Below are positions 43,447 to 52,286 of a stretch of 62,318 nucleotides of DNA, one piece after another. A program made the position numbers and the translations under genes. Under the pieces are notes generated by a model. The model made no database searches and was not told where the DNA came from. It saw nothing but the letters and a program-made list of their open reading frames with translations. Source of the DNA: Caulobacter ginsengisoli (lineage in GTDB: Bacteria; Pseudomonadota; Alphaproteobacteria; Caulobacterales; Caulobacteraceae). The stretch covers positions 1 to 62,318 of the forward strand of contig NZ_JAUSVS010000016.1 in assembly GCF_030814835.1 (NCBI RefSeq). The letters are read 5' to 3'. Position 1 is the stretch's first letter. Each line of letters opens with the position of its first letter.

Positions 43447-45690
43447 CTACTGGAACCTATAGGTCAGGGTGACGCCATAGGTCCGGGGTTCAGTCACCGA
43501 GGTGCGGTCGGCCTCGGTCAGTCCGCCCACCGTCGCCTCGGTGTTGGTGAGCAGGTAGAAGAAGTAGTTGGTGCCGAAGGTGACCGCGGTCTTGTCCGCC
43601 AGGTTGCGGCCCCAGGCCTGGACCTTCCAGTTCCCCTCCGCCGGCTCATAGGTCAGGAAGGCGTTGATCCAGCCGTTGCGGGCCGTCTTGTCGCGGATCA
43701 GGAACAGGTTGTTCTGCGGGGTCAGTTCGTAGTGGCTGGCCCAGCGATCCTCGACCCTGGCGGTGAAGCTGCCCCCCGAGTCCAGGTCCCAGGTGTACTG
43801 GGCGAAGACGTTGAGGGCGTTGCGCGGCGTGAACGGGATCTGGTTGCCCGTGCAGTCCACCCCGCCGGCCGCGCAGCCCTTGAACGAGGCATAGGTCGCG
43901 TCGGTGTAGGCGTAGTTGAAGCCGATATTGGCCCCGTCGAACGGCTTGGCCGCCACTTCCAGTTCCAGCCCCTTGGTCTCGGCTTCACCGGCGTTGGTCG
44001 ACATCAGGGTCGCGCCGACCAGCGAGCGAACCTGCAGGTCCTTGGTGTTGCTCTTGTAGAGCGCCAGGTTCACCGACAGCCGCCGGTCGAAGAAGAAGGT
44101 CTTGGCCCCCAGCTCGTAGGTGACGTTCTTTTCCGGCAGCAGCGGGGTGGTCGCCTGGATGACCGTCGCGGCGGCGTAGTTGTAGCCGCCGCTTTTGAAG
44201 CCGGTCGAGGCGCTGGCGTAGAAGAACAGGTCCTCGTTGGGCTTGAAGGCGAGGATGGCGCGCGGGGTCACCGCGTTCCAGGTCTCCTCGGATTTGACGT
44301 CCTTGGCCGCCCCGAAGAAGACCGAGGCCGGGCCCTGGACCGTGTGGTTCTTCTTCTCGTCGTGGGTGTAGCGGGCCCCGAAGGTCAGGGCCCACTGGTC
44401 GTTGATATTCCACTTCAGCTCGGCGAACGGCGCGTAGCTGAAGGTATCGATATCGCCCGAGATGGTCGGCCGCTGGGTCGCGCCGGCGGTCAGGGTGTTG
44501 ATGCGCCAGGGCCCCAGGCCGCCGAAGGTGTAGGTCTCCGAGCGGAAGGTCGACTGCTTGAGGAAATAGAGGCCGGCGATCCATTCCAGCGGCTGGCCGG
44601 ACGGCGAGGTCAGCCGGAATTCCTGGCTGAACTGTTTTTCGCGGTTGTGGTCGTCCTTGTCGGGCGCGATCCGCAGGGGGCTGCCGTCGATGTCCTCGAC
44701 ATAGAGCGAGTTCAGCCGGCGATAGGCCGAGATCGAGGTGAAGGTCCCCAACGGGTTGTCCCAGTCGACGCGGATAAAGCCGTTGTAGACGTTGCGCTTG
44801 GTTTGCCCGTCGTCGTCGACGAAGACGTCGTGCGGATCGTTGGAAATCGCCTTGAGCGAGGCGATCAGCGCGCCCTGGCCGTAGAGAACCGGACCGTCGC
44901 CGTTGGAGTCCTCATGGGTGTAGGTCAGCGACGCCAGCACATCCAGGTCGTCGGTCGGACGGAAACGCAGCGAGGCCCGGGCGCTCCAGACCTTCTTGTC
45001 GTTGAGGTTGGTGTCGTTGGTGATGTTGTGCTGGTAGCCGTCGACGTCCTTGAAGCCGAAGGCGAAGCGGCCGGCCAGGCTGTCGCTGAACGCAGCGTTG
45101 AAATAGCCGTCGCCTTCCAGGCCGTTGAAGTTGCGCACCGTCAGGTTGGTCACGCCGGAGAAGCCGTCGAAGGAGGGCTTGTTGCTGGTGATCTGCAGCG
45201 CGCCGCCGACCGTGTTGCGGCCGAAGGTGGTGCCCTGGGGTCCGCGCAGGACGGCGATCTGCTGGACGTCGAAGAAGTCCGGATAGAAGGAGGCCACCGA
45301 GCCGTAATAGACGTCGTCGATGAACACCCCGACCGGGGTGTCGAAGGCCGGCGAGTCATCGGAGGCGTAGAGGCCGCGCATCTGCACCTGCGAGCCGCTG
45401 GCCCCGGAGATCGGCACGAAGGTCGGGCCGGGGGCCGCCGAGGACAGGCTGTCGAAATTGGTGATCCGCTCGGCCTGGATCTGGTCGCCGGAATAGGCGC
45501 TGACCGCGACGGGGACCTTGCTCAGCGCTTCCTCGCGCTTGGTCGCCGTGACGATCACTTCCGAGACGGTGGCGTCGGCCGGCTTGGGCTCGGCGTCGGC
45601 CGCCAGGGCCGGCAGTCCCAGCCCCATGACCAGGGCCATTGTCGCTCCGCCACAGAGCATGCCGTATTTCAGTTGGGTCTTGCGAGACAT
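43447..45690 (-). CDS. TonB-dependent outer-membrane receptor
   Basis: 747 aa. Signal peptide (MLCGGATMALVMGLGLPALA), TonB box-like SEVIVTATKREE, plug (SKVPVAVSAYSG, QMRGLYASDD, VGVFIDDVYYGS, IAVLRGPQGTTFGRNTVGGAL) and a barrel that ends in YGVTLTYRFQ with the aromatic terminal pattern. It is of the catabolic type, with a GGAGGGG ribosome site. Two palindromes lie 180-260 bp upstream. It probably imports the substrate of the acyl-CoA island, passing it to the MFS protein. Confidence 0.93.
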   Translation of the reverse strand: MSRKTQLKYGMLCGGATMALVMGLGLPALAADAEPKPADATVSEVIVTATKREEALSKVPVAVSAYSGDQIQAERITNFDSLSSAAPGPTFVPISGASGSQVQMRGLYASDDSPAFDTPVGVFIDDVYYGSVASFYPDFFDVQQIAVLRGPQGTTFGRNTVGGALQITSNKPSFDGFSGVTNLTVRNFNGLEGDGYFNAAFSDSLAGRFAFGFKDVDGYQHNITNDTNLNDKKVWSARASLRFRPTDDLDVLASLTYTHEDSNGDGPVLYGQGALIASLKAISNDPHDVFVDDDGQTKRNVYNGFIRVDWDNPLGTFTSISAYRRLNSLYVEDIDGSPLRIAPDKDDHNREKQFSQEFRLTSPSGQPLEWIAGLYFLKQSTFRSETYTFGGLGPWRINTLTAGATQRPTISGDIDTFSYAPFAELKWNINDQWALTFGARYTHDEKKNHTVQGPASVFFGAAKDVKSEETWNAVTPRAILAFKPNEDLFFYASASTGFKSGGYNYAAATVIQATTPLLPEKNVTYELGAKTFFFDRRLSVNLALYKSNTKDLQVRSLVGATLMSTNAGEAETKGLELEVAAKPFDGANIGFNYAYTDATYASFKGCAAGGVDCTGNQIPFTPRNALNVFAQYTWDLDSGGSFTARVEDRWASHYELTPQNNLFLIRDKTARNGWINAFLTYEPAEGNWKVQAWGRNLADKTAVTFGTNYFFYLLTNTEATVGGLTEADRTSVTEPRTYGVTLTYRFQ

Positions 45691-45870
45691 GTTTCCCCTC
45701 CCTCGCTGTCGTTATGTTTGTCTGGCGCCCAGGCACACCAAAGCGTGCCCGGACCACGCAACGCGCATCCGAGAGATCAAAGAGGGCATACCGCAAAGGA
45801 CTGAAAATCCTAGTGGTTCTGACCCGCCCGCGCTCTCCTCCCAATTCGTCTTATGTTTTTGTTTGTGACG

Positions 45871-45888
45871 AGATCATGATGATAATCT
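45871..45888. promoter_or_regulatory. Candidate GntR operator, site 2
   Basis: AGATCATGATGATAATCT matches its own reverse complement at 14 of 18 positions. It lies 181 bp before the TonB receptor start, in the 324-bp gap 45691-46014. That gap contains no gene that I can see. A second site lies at 45937. Confidence 0.55.
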
Positions 45889-45936
45889 CTATCATTGTCA
45901 ACGCCGCCGGAGGGCCGAAAACTCAGATTACTGGTG

Positions 45937-45950
45937 ATTATCATGGTAAT
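45937..45950. promoter_or_regulatory. Candidate GntR operator, site 3
   Basis: ATTATCATGGTAAT matches its reverse complement at 12 of 14 positions. It is 66 bp upstream of site 2 in the same TonB receptor promoter region. Two sites would allow cooperative control of uptake. Confidence 0.5.
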
Positions 45951-46014
45951 TTGCAGGCCTGCCGACGCCGCTTGCGCGGACGATCCACAACCTTTGCGGA
46001 AAGGCTCCGCCGGC

Positions 46015-46761
46015 TCAGCGCCAGGTGACGCGCTGGCCCACCCGCCGCGGCCAGAAGGCGCGGAAATCATCGACGACATGGCGGACATGTTCGGCCATCA
46101 GCCGCTGGGCCAGGGCCGAATCGCCGTCGATGATCGCCTGGGCTAGGCCGCAGTGGTCGTCGACGATGAAGGTCTCCAGGCCGTCGCGGTCCTTCATCAT
46201 CAGCACGTGGTCCGAAACGATGAAGCCGATGGCGCGCAGGGTCAGGGCCAGGGTCCGGTTGTCCGACAACTCGGCGACGGCGTCATGGAAGGCCAGGCCC
46301 GAGGGAATGTCGCGCTGGGGGCCGCCGTCATGGGTCGCCAGGAAGGGCTCCATCACCTCCCTGACCCACTCGCGATCCGGATTGGCCGCCGCCAGGCCGG
46401 CCAGCAGCGGCTCGGTCAGCATCCAGGCCTTGAGCAGGTCGTCATAGGTGCCGTCCGACATGTGCAGATACAGGGTCAGGGTGCGGCCCAGGTTGCTGGG
46501 CGCCGCCTCGCCGACCACCGTGCCGGCCCCGGCCCCGGGCCGGATGGCGATCAGCCCCTGGGTCTCCAGCAGCCGCAGGGCCTCGCGCAGGGATGAGCGG
46601 CTGACCCGGTACTGGGCCAGCATCTCCGGCTCGTGTGGCAGGCGGTCGCCGGTCTGGAGGTCGTGATCGACGATGTCGCGCACGATCTCCAACGCCACGA
46701 TCTCGGCGGTCTTCAGATTTCGCCGGACAGGAGATGATCTGGCTGGGGTTCGTCTGGGCAC
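46015..46761 (-). CDS. FadR-type GntR transcriptional regulator (FCD domain), copy 2
   Basis: 248 aa, very like the regulator at 41252-42058: YRVSRSSLREALRLLE, IAIRPG, TLTLYLHMS and FWPRRVGQRVTWR are shared or nearly so. The N-terminal tail is shorter (starting PRRTPARSSPVRR). The FCD metal site candidates are AFHDAVAEL, VDDHCGLAQAI and EHVRHV. The start is a GTG at 46761 with AAGGCGG upstream. The duplicated regulator may answer to a different ligand. A palindrome at 46794 suggests autoregulation. Confidence 0.9.
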   Translation of the reverse strand: MPRRTPARSSPVRRNLKTAEIVALEIVRDIVDHDLQTGDRLPHEPEMLAQYRVSRSSLREALRLLETQGLIAIRPGAGAGTVVGEAAPSNLGRTLTLYLHMSDGTYDDLLKAWMLTEPLLAGLAAANPDREWVREVMEPFLATHDGGPQRDIPSGLAFHDAVAELSDNRTLALTLRAIGFIVSDHVLMMKDRDGLETFIVDDHCGLAQAIIDGDSALAQRLMAEHVRHVVDDFRAFWPRRVGQRVTWR

Positions 46762-46793
46762 GGAGACCGCCTTGGAAATCCTGTCGAGATCGG

Positions 46794-46803
46794 GATGATC
46801 ATC
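46794..46803. promoter_or_regulatory. Candidate GntR operator, site 4
   Basis: GATGATCATC is a perfect 10-bp palindrome, flanked by a further ATGA/TCAT-like pattern. It lies 33 bp before the second GntR start. Confidence 0.5.
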
Positions 46804-46849
46804 GTCATAGATCTAAACCACAAGAGCAATTGCCCTTATTTGGGATAGG

Positions 46850-47866
46850 TCAAAGGCGCAGGAGCTGCTTGCCGAAGTTCCGCCCCTCGAACAGCCGCAT
46901 CAGGGTGCGCGGGGCGTTCTCGAAACCGGTCTGGATGTCTTCCTTGTAGCGCAGGGCGCCGGAGCCGACCCAGTCGGTCAGCCGCCGCCGGGCCAGGGGA
47001 ATCTGCGCCTCGTAGCGGGGCAGCAGGAAGCCCTGCATGGTCGCGCCGGTGAAGACCAGGTTGAAATAGTTGCGCGGTCCGGGCGGCATCTGTCCGGCGT
47101 CGCGGGGATCGAAATTGTAGCGCGAGATGCCGCCGCAGATGACCACCCGCGCGCCCACGGCCAGCCGGGCCAGGCAGTCGTCGAGGATCTCGCCGCCGAC
47201 ATTGTCGAACATCACGTCGATGCCGTCGGGGCAGAGCTCGCGCAGCCGGGCGCGGACCTTGTCGTTGCGGTAGTCGACGGCGGCGTCGAACCCCAGCTCG
47301 TCGACCAGCCAGGCGCATTTCTCCGGACCGCCGGCCAGGCCGATGACCCGGCAGCCGGCCAGCTTGGCGATCTGGCCGGCCACCGATCCGGTGGCCCCGG
47401 CCGCGGCCGAAATGACCACGGTGTCGCCGGGCTTGGGCTTGCCGATCTCGACCAGGGCCAGATAGGCGGTCAGGCCCGTCGTGCCGAGCACGCCCAGCGA
47501 GGCGGTCGGCGGCGTCCCGTCCGGGACCCTGGCCAGCAGGGCGGCGTCGACCACCGCCATCTCCCGCCAGCCCAGCGGGCCGTGAACGATGTCGCCCGGC
47601 GCGAAGTCGGCATGGCGCGACTGGACCACCTCGCCCAGACCAGAGCCGCGCATGGGATCGCCGATGGCCATGGCGTCGACATAGCCGGCGATGTTCTCCA
47701 TCCAGCCCTTCAGGGCCGGGTCGAAGGCCAGCCACTGCGTGCGGACCACCACCTCGCCATCGCGCAGCTCGGGGAGCTGGGCGAGCTCAAGGTCGAAATC
47801 GGTCTCGGCCAGGGCCCGGCCCAGCGGCCGGGCGGCGAGTGTCCATTGATGGAAGGTTTCAGCCAT
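46850..47866 (-). CDS. NADP-dependent MDR oxidoreductase (alkenal/enone-reductase type)
   Basis: 338 aa, zinc-free medium-chain reductase of the leukotriene-B4-dehydrogenase/CurA-like group. It shows VVVRTQWLAFDPALKGWME, VLGTTGLTAYLALVEIGKPKPGDTVVISAAAGATGSVAGQIAKLAG (AAxGxxG) and FDNVGGEILD. It reduces an activated C=C with NADPH. Its ATG shares a base with the phosphotransferase stop. It is the last gene of the amidohydrolase-SDR-kinase operon. Confidence 0.9.
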   Translation of the reverse strand: MAETFHQWTLAARPLGRALAETDFDLELAQLPELRDGEVVVRTQWLAFDPALKGWMENIAGYVDAMAIGDPMRGSGLGEVVQSRHADFAPGDIVHGPLGWREMAVVDAALLARVPDGTPPTASLGVLGTTGLTAYLALVEIGKPKPGDTVVISAAAGATGSVAGQIAKLAGCRVIGLAGGPEKCAWLVDELGFDAAVDYRNDKVRARLRELCPDGIDVMFDNVGGEILDDCLARLAVGARVVICGGISRYNFDPRDAGQMPPGPRNYFNLVFTGATMQGFLLPRYEAQIPLARRRLTDWVGSGALRYKEDIQTGFENAPRTLMRLFEGRNFGKQLLRL

Positions 47867-48939
47867 CAGACCGCGCCCACACTCTGGGCCTCGGCCCAGG
47901 CGGCTCTGGCCAGGGGCGCGACCCGGTCGGCCTGGGCGGCGGCGTCGGCGGTGGCGGCGGTCCCTTCGCGGGCCCGGCCGGCTATGCCCTGGATGATGGC
48001 GGCGACGCGGAACAGGTTGTAGGCGCGGTAGAAGCCGGGGTTCTCGACCGGCGGCCGGCCGGTCCGCTCGCAGTAGCGGGCGACATAGGCGTCCAGGCTG
48101 GGCACGCCCAGAGCCTCGAGGTCGGCGTCCTTCAGCGTGCCGCGCGCGTCGCTGCCGGCCGGCCGGTACCATTCCATGCCGTGATAGAAGAGGTCGCCCA
48201 GCGGATGGCCCGTCGTCGACAGCTCCCAGTCCAGCACCCCCACCACCCGCGGCTCGGTGGGGTGGAACAGCAGGTTGTGGAAGGAATAGTCGCCGTGGAT
48301 CAGGCTGGCTGTCTCATCGGTCGGCGCCGCGCCGGGCAGCCACTCCATCAGCCGGTCCATCTCGGGAATGTCGCTGGTCTGCGAGGCCTGGTACTGCTTG
48401 GTCCAGCGGCCGATCTGGCGGGAGAAGTAGTTTCCGGGTCGGCCGTAGTCGGTGAGGCCCAGGGCCTCGAGGTCCAGGCTGTGCAGCCGGGCCAGGGTCT
48501 CATTGGCCGAGTCGAAAGCCGCCGCGCGGTCGTCCCGCGACAGGTCCGGCATCGTGCAGTCGAGGAAGATGCGCCCGTCGACATGGGCCATGACGTAGAA
48601 CATCGAGCCGATGACGTCGTCGTCCTCGCAAAGCACCAGGGCCTCGGGCACAGGGAAGCCGGCCCCGCCCAGGGCGCTCAGCACCCGGAACTCGCGGTCC
48701 ACCGCATGGGCCGAGGGCAGCAGCACGCCGGGCGGTTTGCGGCGCAGGACGTAGCGCCGGTCGGGGGTCTCCAGCAGGTAGGTCGGGTTGGACTGGCCAC
48801 CCTCGAACTGGCGGATATTGAGCGGGCCTTTGAAGCCGGCGACCGCGCCGGCCAGCCAGGTCTCCAGCCGCGCCACGTCGAGGCGATGCTGCGGCCGCAT
48901 CTCGGCCACCGCGCCCAGGTATTTTCCCTTCAGGCTCAT
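47866..48939 (-). CDS. APH-type phosphotransferase (ACAD10/11 kinase-domain-like)
   Basis: 357-aa protein-kinase-fold small-molecule kinase. It has GGQSNPTYLL, the ATP-binding Lys segment YVLRRKPPG, the catalytic loop LIHGDYSFHNLLFHPTEPRV (H-G-D-x4-N) and LDWELSTTGHPLGDLFYHG. This is the pattern of the kinase half of mammalian ACAD10/ACAD11, which phosphorylates hydroxyacyl-CoAs so that a dehydrogenase-fold partner can eliminate phosphate. Two ACAD genes lie just upstream at 51.1-53.5 kb. The start and stop overlap neighbours (ATGA and TGATG). Confidence 0.88.
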   Translation of the reverse strand: MSLKGKYLGAVAEMRPQHRLDVARLETWLAGAVAGFKGPLNIRQFEGGQSNPTYLLETPDRRYVLRRKPPGVLLPSAHAVDREFRVLSALGGAGFPVPEALVLCEDDDVIGSMFYVMAHVDGRIFLDCTMPDLSRDDRAAAFDSANETLARLHSLDLEALGLTDYGRPGNYFSRQIGRWTKQYQASQTSDIPEMDRLMEWLPGAAPTDETASLIHGDYSFHNLLFHPTEPRVVGVLDWELSTTGHPLGDLFYHGMEWYRPAGSDARGTLKDADLEALGVPSLDAYVARYCERTGRPPVENPGFYRAYNLFRVAAIIQGIAGRAREGTAATADAAAQADRVAPLARAAWAEAQSVGAV

Positions 48940-49679
48940 CGGTCGCCGCCGTCGAGGCGGATGATGGTCCCAGTGGTGAAGCTGGACTGGTCGCTGGCCA
49001 GGTAGAGGGCGGTGGTGGCGATCTCCTCCGGCCGGCCGATCCGTTTGGCCGCCGCCTTGGAGGTGCGGTCGGCTTCCTCGCGCCAGGCCTTGGCGATGTC
49101 GGTCCAGAACGGTCCGCACATGATGGCGTTGACCCGCACCTTGGGGCCGAACTCGAAGGCGTGGCAGCGGGTCATGATGTTCAGCGCCGACTTGGCCCCG
49201 GCATAGACCGGATAGGCCGGCCCCGGGACGACCGCGGCGGTGCTGCTGATGTTGATGATCGAGCCGCTGCCGGCCGCCACCATCCGCTCGCCGACCAGGG
49301 CCGAGAGCCGGAACGGGCCCTTGAAGTTGATGGCCACGGTCTTGTCGAACAGCGCCTCGGTGATCTCCAGCGAGCTGGGGGCGGTCGGGGCGATGCCGGC
49401 GTTGTTGACCAGCACATCGACCTTGCCGAACCTGTCGTAGGCCGCCTCGACCAGGGTGGGCAGGGCGTCCCATTCGCCGACATGGCAGGAGACGGCCAGG
49501 GCTTTGCGGCCCATGGCCTGGATCTCGGCCGCCACGGCTTCGCAGGCGTCCAGCTTGCGGCTGGCGATGATCAGGTCGGCGCCTTGTCGCGCGAAAGCCT
49601 TGGCCATCTCGTAGCCCAGGCCCCGGCTGCCGCCGGTGACCAGCACCACCTTGCCGGACATGTCGAAATAGTCGCTCAC
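48936..49679 (-). CDS. SDR-family oxidoreductase
   Basis: 247 aa. It has VLVTGGSRGLGYEMAKAF (TGxxxGxG), VLVNNAG, the catalytic Ser in INISST and YAGAK (YxxxK), and ends TGTIIRLDGGD. The start is a GTG at 49679 with GGGAGGCGGG directly upstream. It overlaps the kinase gene by 4 bp. Likely a hydroxyacyl or alcohol dehydrogenase of the same pathway. Confidence 0.9.
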   Translation of the reverse strand: MSDYFDMSGKVVLVTGGSRGLGYEMAKAFARQGADLIIASRKLDACEAVAAEIQAMGRKALAVSCHVGEWDALPTLVEAAYDRFGKVDVLVNNAGIAPTAPSSLEITEALFDKTVAINFKGPFRLSALVGERMVAAGSGSIINISSTAAVVPGPAYPVYAGAKSALNIMTRCHAFEFGPKVRVNAIMCGPFWTDIAKAWREEADRTSKAAAKRIGRPEEIATTALYLASDQSSFTTGTIIRLDGGDR

Positions 49680-49712
49680 CCCGCCTCCCGTTTGGTTCGT
49701 CTGAGGGGACGA

Positions 49713-49728
49713 CCGGGCCGAAGCCCGG
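49713..49728 (-). other. UUCG-capped intercistronic hairpin
   Basis: On the minus strand CCGGGC-TTCG-GCCCGG forms a stable tetraloop stem between the amidohydrolase stop and the SDR start. There is no T-run, so it may tune mRNA stability between the two genes rather than end transcription. Confidence 0.55.
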
Positions 49729-49737
49729 CCGCCGGGA

Positions 49738-50916
49738 TCAGTCTTCCAGGTGGTAGATGCGGGCGGCGTTGCCGTGCAGGATCTTCTCGACGTCCTTGCG
49801 GTCGATGCCGACGAAGACCTCCTCGATATAGTCCGCGGGGAACTGGGCCGAGGTGGCCGGGCCGGGGTACATGCTGGTCGGGTGGGGGAAGTCGGTCTCG
49901 TAGAGGATGTTGTCGGCCCCGATGATGTCGATGGCCGGCTTCAGCGTCGCCTTCTCGAACCAGAAGGTGCCGTAGACCTGGCGCTTGAAATACTCGCTGG
50001 GCAGCAGCTTCATGTGCGGGTTTTCCTTGTGGGCCCCGCAGTTCAGCCACTGGTAGTCGAGGCCGGCCAGCAGATAGGGCAGCCAGCCGACGCCGCTCTC
50101 GACCGACACGAAGTTCAGCTTGGGGAACTTCTCGCAGACGCCGCCGCAGGTGATCTGCGAGATGACCTTGGCGTTGTCCATGGAGAACAGGGCGCCCATC
50201 GAGGCGAAGGCGGCATGCCGGCCGATGCTCTCGTGCATCATCTCGAAATACCACATGTCGCCGGTGCCGATGTGGAAGTTGATCGGCAGGCCCATCTCCT
50301 GGGCGGCGGCCCACAGCGGGTCCCATTGCGGGTCGGTCAGCTTGGGCAGGCCGAAATGCTCGGGCTCGCCGCACATGACCACGCCCTTGTGGCCCATGCG
50401 GGCGCAGCGGGTCATTTCCTTGATCGTCGCTTCGATGTCCCAGAACGGCAGGGCGCATTGGGCGATGAGGCGCTTGGGGGCGACGCTGCACCATTCGGTC
50501 AGCCAGTCGTTATAGGCCTGGACGCAGGCCAGCATCAGCTCCTGGTCGCCCAGCGCCAGATAGCGGCCGGCCCCGAAGCCGGCGACGTTGGGATACAGGA
50601 CCTGAGCCCAGATGCCGCACTCGTCCATCTTCTTGAGGCGGGCGAGGTTGTTGTAGAGGCCGGGATCGACCTGCTCCAGGCGCTGGGGGCGCTTGGGCGG
50701 ATACTCGTGCCAGCCGGCCATGGCCGCGCCGGCGGCCGCGCCGGTGCGGTCGGCGCCGAAGAACCAGGCGTCCTCGTTCATGTTGGGGTCCCACTTCACG
50801 TGGGGGACCTTGTCGCCGAACTTCTTCGTGGAAATCCGCGAGGTCCACAGGTCATAGGGCTCGATGACATGGGTGTCGGTGTCGATCACCTTGAACTCTT
50901 TGACGAGCGCGTTCAC
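49738..50916 (-). CDS. Amidohydrolase (amidohydrolase 2, ACMSD-like)
   Basis: 392-aa TIM-barrel metallo-enzyme. It shows IDTDTHVIEPYDLW at the N-terminus (His16, Glu19 as metal-site candidates), INFHIGTGDM and the metal Asp in YETDFPHPTSMYPG. Relatives catalyse decarboxylation or hydrolysis of cyclic acids. The start is a GTG at 50916 with GGAGG 7 bases upstream. It heads the operon that continues with the SDR, the kinase and the MDR reductase. A candidate operator lies about 105 bp upstream. Confidence 0.88.
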   Translation of the reverse strand: MNALVKEFKVIDTDTHVIEPYDLWTSRISTKKFGDKVPHVKWDPNMNEDAWFFGADRTGAAAGAAMAGWHEYPPKRPQRLEQVDPGLYNNLARLKKMDECGIWAQVLYPNVAGFGAGRYLALGDQELMLACVQAYNDWLTEWCSVAPKRLIAQCALPFWDIEATIKEMTRCARMGHKGVVMCGEPEHFGLPKLTDPQWDPLWAAAQEMGLPINFHIGTGDMWYFEMMHESIGRHAAFASMGALFSMDNAKVISQITCGGVCEKFPKLNFVSVESGVGWLPYLLAGLDYQWLNCGAHKENPHMKLLPSEYFKRQVYGTFWFEKATLKPAIDIIGADNILYETDFPHPTSMYPGPATSAQFPADYIEEVFVGIDRKDVEKILHGNAARIYHLED

Positions 50917-51019
50917 GTCGGTTTCCTCCGTCAGGCCCTGAGCGGGCGGGCTGTTTTTTGAGCCCGACGCGGCGACAGACAGGTGTCGTCCGATGGGCTG
51001 TTTGTGTCGTGTTTATTTA

Positions 51020-51040
51020 TGATGATGATTATTATTGATT
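51020..51040. promoter_or_regulatory. Candidate GntR operator, site 5
   Basis: The run ATGATGATTATTATTGATT is AT-rich and made of ATNAT steps like the other sites, but it is only a weak palindrome (about 10 of 14). It lies before the amidohydrolase operon. Confidence 0.42.
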
Positions 51041-51069
51041 GCAATCGAAAAAGCGGCGGCAGGGCGTTT

Positions 51070-52275
51070 TCACGACCCCAGGAGCGCCCGGGCCAGGATG
51101 TTGCGCTGCACCTCGCTGGAGCCGCCGTAAATGGTGGCGGCGCGGGTGTTGAGGTAGCGGGCGGTCGGGGTGACGGCGTGGGCGGGACCGATCGGCTCGC
51201 CATTGGCCCCATAGCCCAGGGCGCCCCGCTGGTCGGGCGCGGCATAGGCGCCCAGCGCCTCGAGGGTCAGCTCGGTGGCCCGCTGCTGCAGGGTCGAGAC
51301 CTGCAGCTTCAGCCGCGAGGCGGTGGAACCGATGTCCTTGCCCGCCGACAGCTGGGCGGCGGCCTGGGCCTCGGCATGGGCCAGGCCCGCCACCTCGATA
51401 CGCAGGGCGTTTAAGCGGGCGCGGAAGTCGGAATCGTCTTCCCAGAGGCTGGAGCCTTCGCCGCTCAGCTCGCGGCCGGCGATGATCCGGGCCTGGTCCA
51501 GCATGCGGCTGAGGCGACTGGCCGAAGCCCCCGCCCCGCGCTCGAACTCCAGCAGATGCTTGGCCACCGTCCAGCCGGCGTTTTCTTCGCCCAGCCGATT
51601 GGCGACCGGGATGCGGACGTCGTCGAAGAAGACCTGGTTGACCTCGTGCTCGCCGGAAATGCTGATGATCGGCCGCACGCTGATCCCGGGGGCGTCCATT
51701 GGGGTGAGCAGGAAGCTGATGCCCCCCTGGGCCTTGCCCTCGACCGAGGTGCGGACCAGCAGGAACATCCAGTTGGCGTGCTGGGCGTGGGTGGTCCAGA
51801 TCTTGGTCCCGTTGACCACGTAGTCGTCACCCTCCCAGATGGCCCGGGTCTGCAGCGAGGCCAGGTCCGAGCCCGACTGCGGCTCGCTGTAGCCCTGGCA
51901 CCAGTAGTGCTCGCCCGACAGCATGCGCGGCAGGAAGAAGGCCTGCTGCTGCGCCGTGCCGTAGCGCATGATCACCGGACCGCACATCTGCAGGCCCATC
52001 ACCGGAATCTGCGGGGCGCCGGCCCGGGCGCATTCGTCGTCGAAGATGAAGCGCTGCAGCGGCGTCCAGCCCGGCCCGCCGTGCTCCTTCGGCCAGGCCG
52101 GGGCGACCCAGCCCTGTTCGTAGAGGATGCGGTGCCAGCGGCGGCTGAGTTCGCCGTCGGCGAACACCCCGGCCTGGCGGGCGGCGGCGGCGGCCAGTTC
52201 GGGGGTCAGCTTCTCGGCCAGGAAGGCCCTGACCTCTTGTCGGAAGGCCTGTTCCGCGGCTGTCTCCATGCCCAT
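51070..52275 (-). CDS. Acyl-CoA dehydrogenase family protein
   Basis: 401-aa FAD flavoprotein. It shows the FAD/substrate segments WCQGYSEPQSGSDLASL, VVNGTKIWTTHAQHANWMF, and the C-terminal TIYGGSSEVQRNILAR. At the position of the MCAD-type catalytic Glu the residue is Gly, so the base may sit elsewhere or the protein may be a partner subunit. The ATG at 52275 has AAGGAGG upstream. It is 11 bp after the other ACAD gene, as in heteromeric steroid-type FadE pairs. Confidence 0.92.
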   Translation of the reverse strand: MGMETAAEQAFRQEVRAFLAEKLTPELAAAAARQAGVFADGELSRRWHRILYEQGWVAPAWPKEHGGPGWTPLQRFIFDDECARAGAPQIPVMGLQMCGPVIMRYGTAQQQAFFLPRMLSGEHYWCQGYSEPQSGSDLASLQTRAIWEGDDYVVNGTKIWTTHAQHANWMFLLVRTSVEGKAQGGISFLLTPMDAPGISVRPIISISGEHEVNQVFFDDVRIPVANRLGEENAGWTVAKHLLEFERGAGASASRLSRMLDQARIIAGRELSGEGSSLWEDDSDFRARLNALRIEVAGLAHAEAQAAAQLSAGKDIGSTASRLKLQVSTLQQRATELTLEALGAYAAPDQRGALGYGANGEPIGPAHAVTPTARYLNTRAATIYGGSSEVQRNILARALLGS

Positions 52276-52286
52276 GCCAGCCTCCT

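Noticed and set aside
43354..45804. Plus-strand open frame of 816 aa opposite the TonB receptor
   Set aside because: Shadow frame without signal peptide or domain; the receptor on the other strand is complete.
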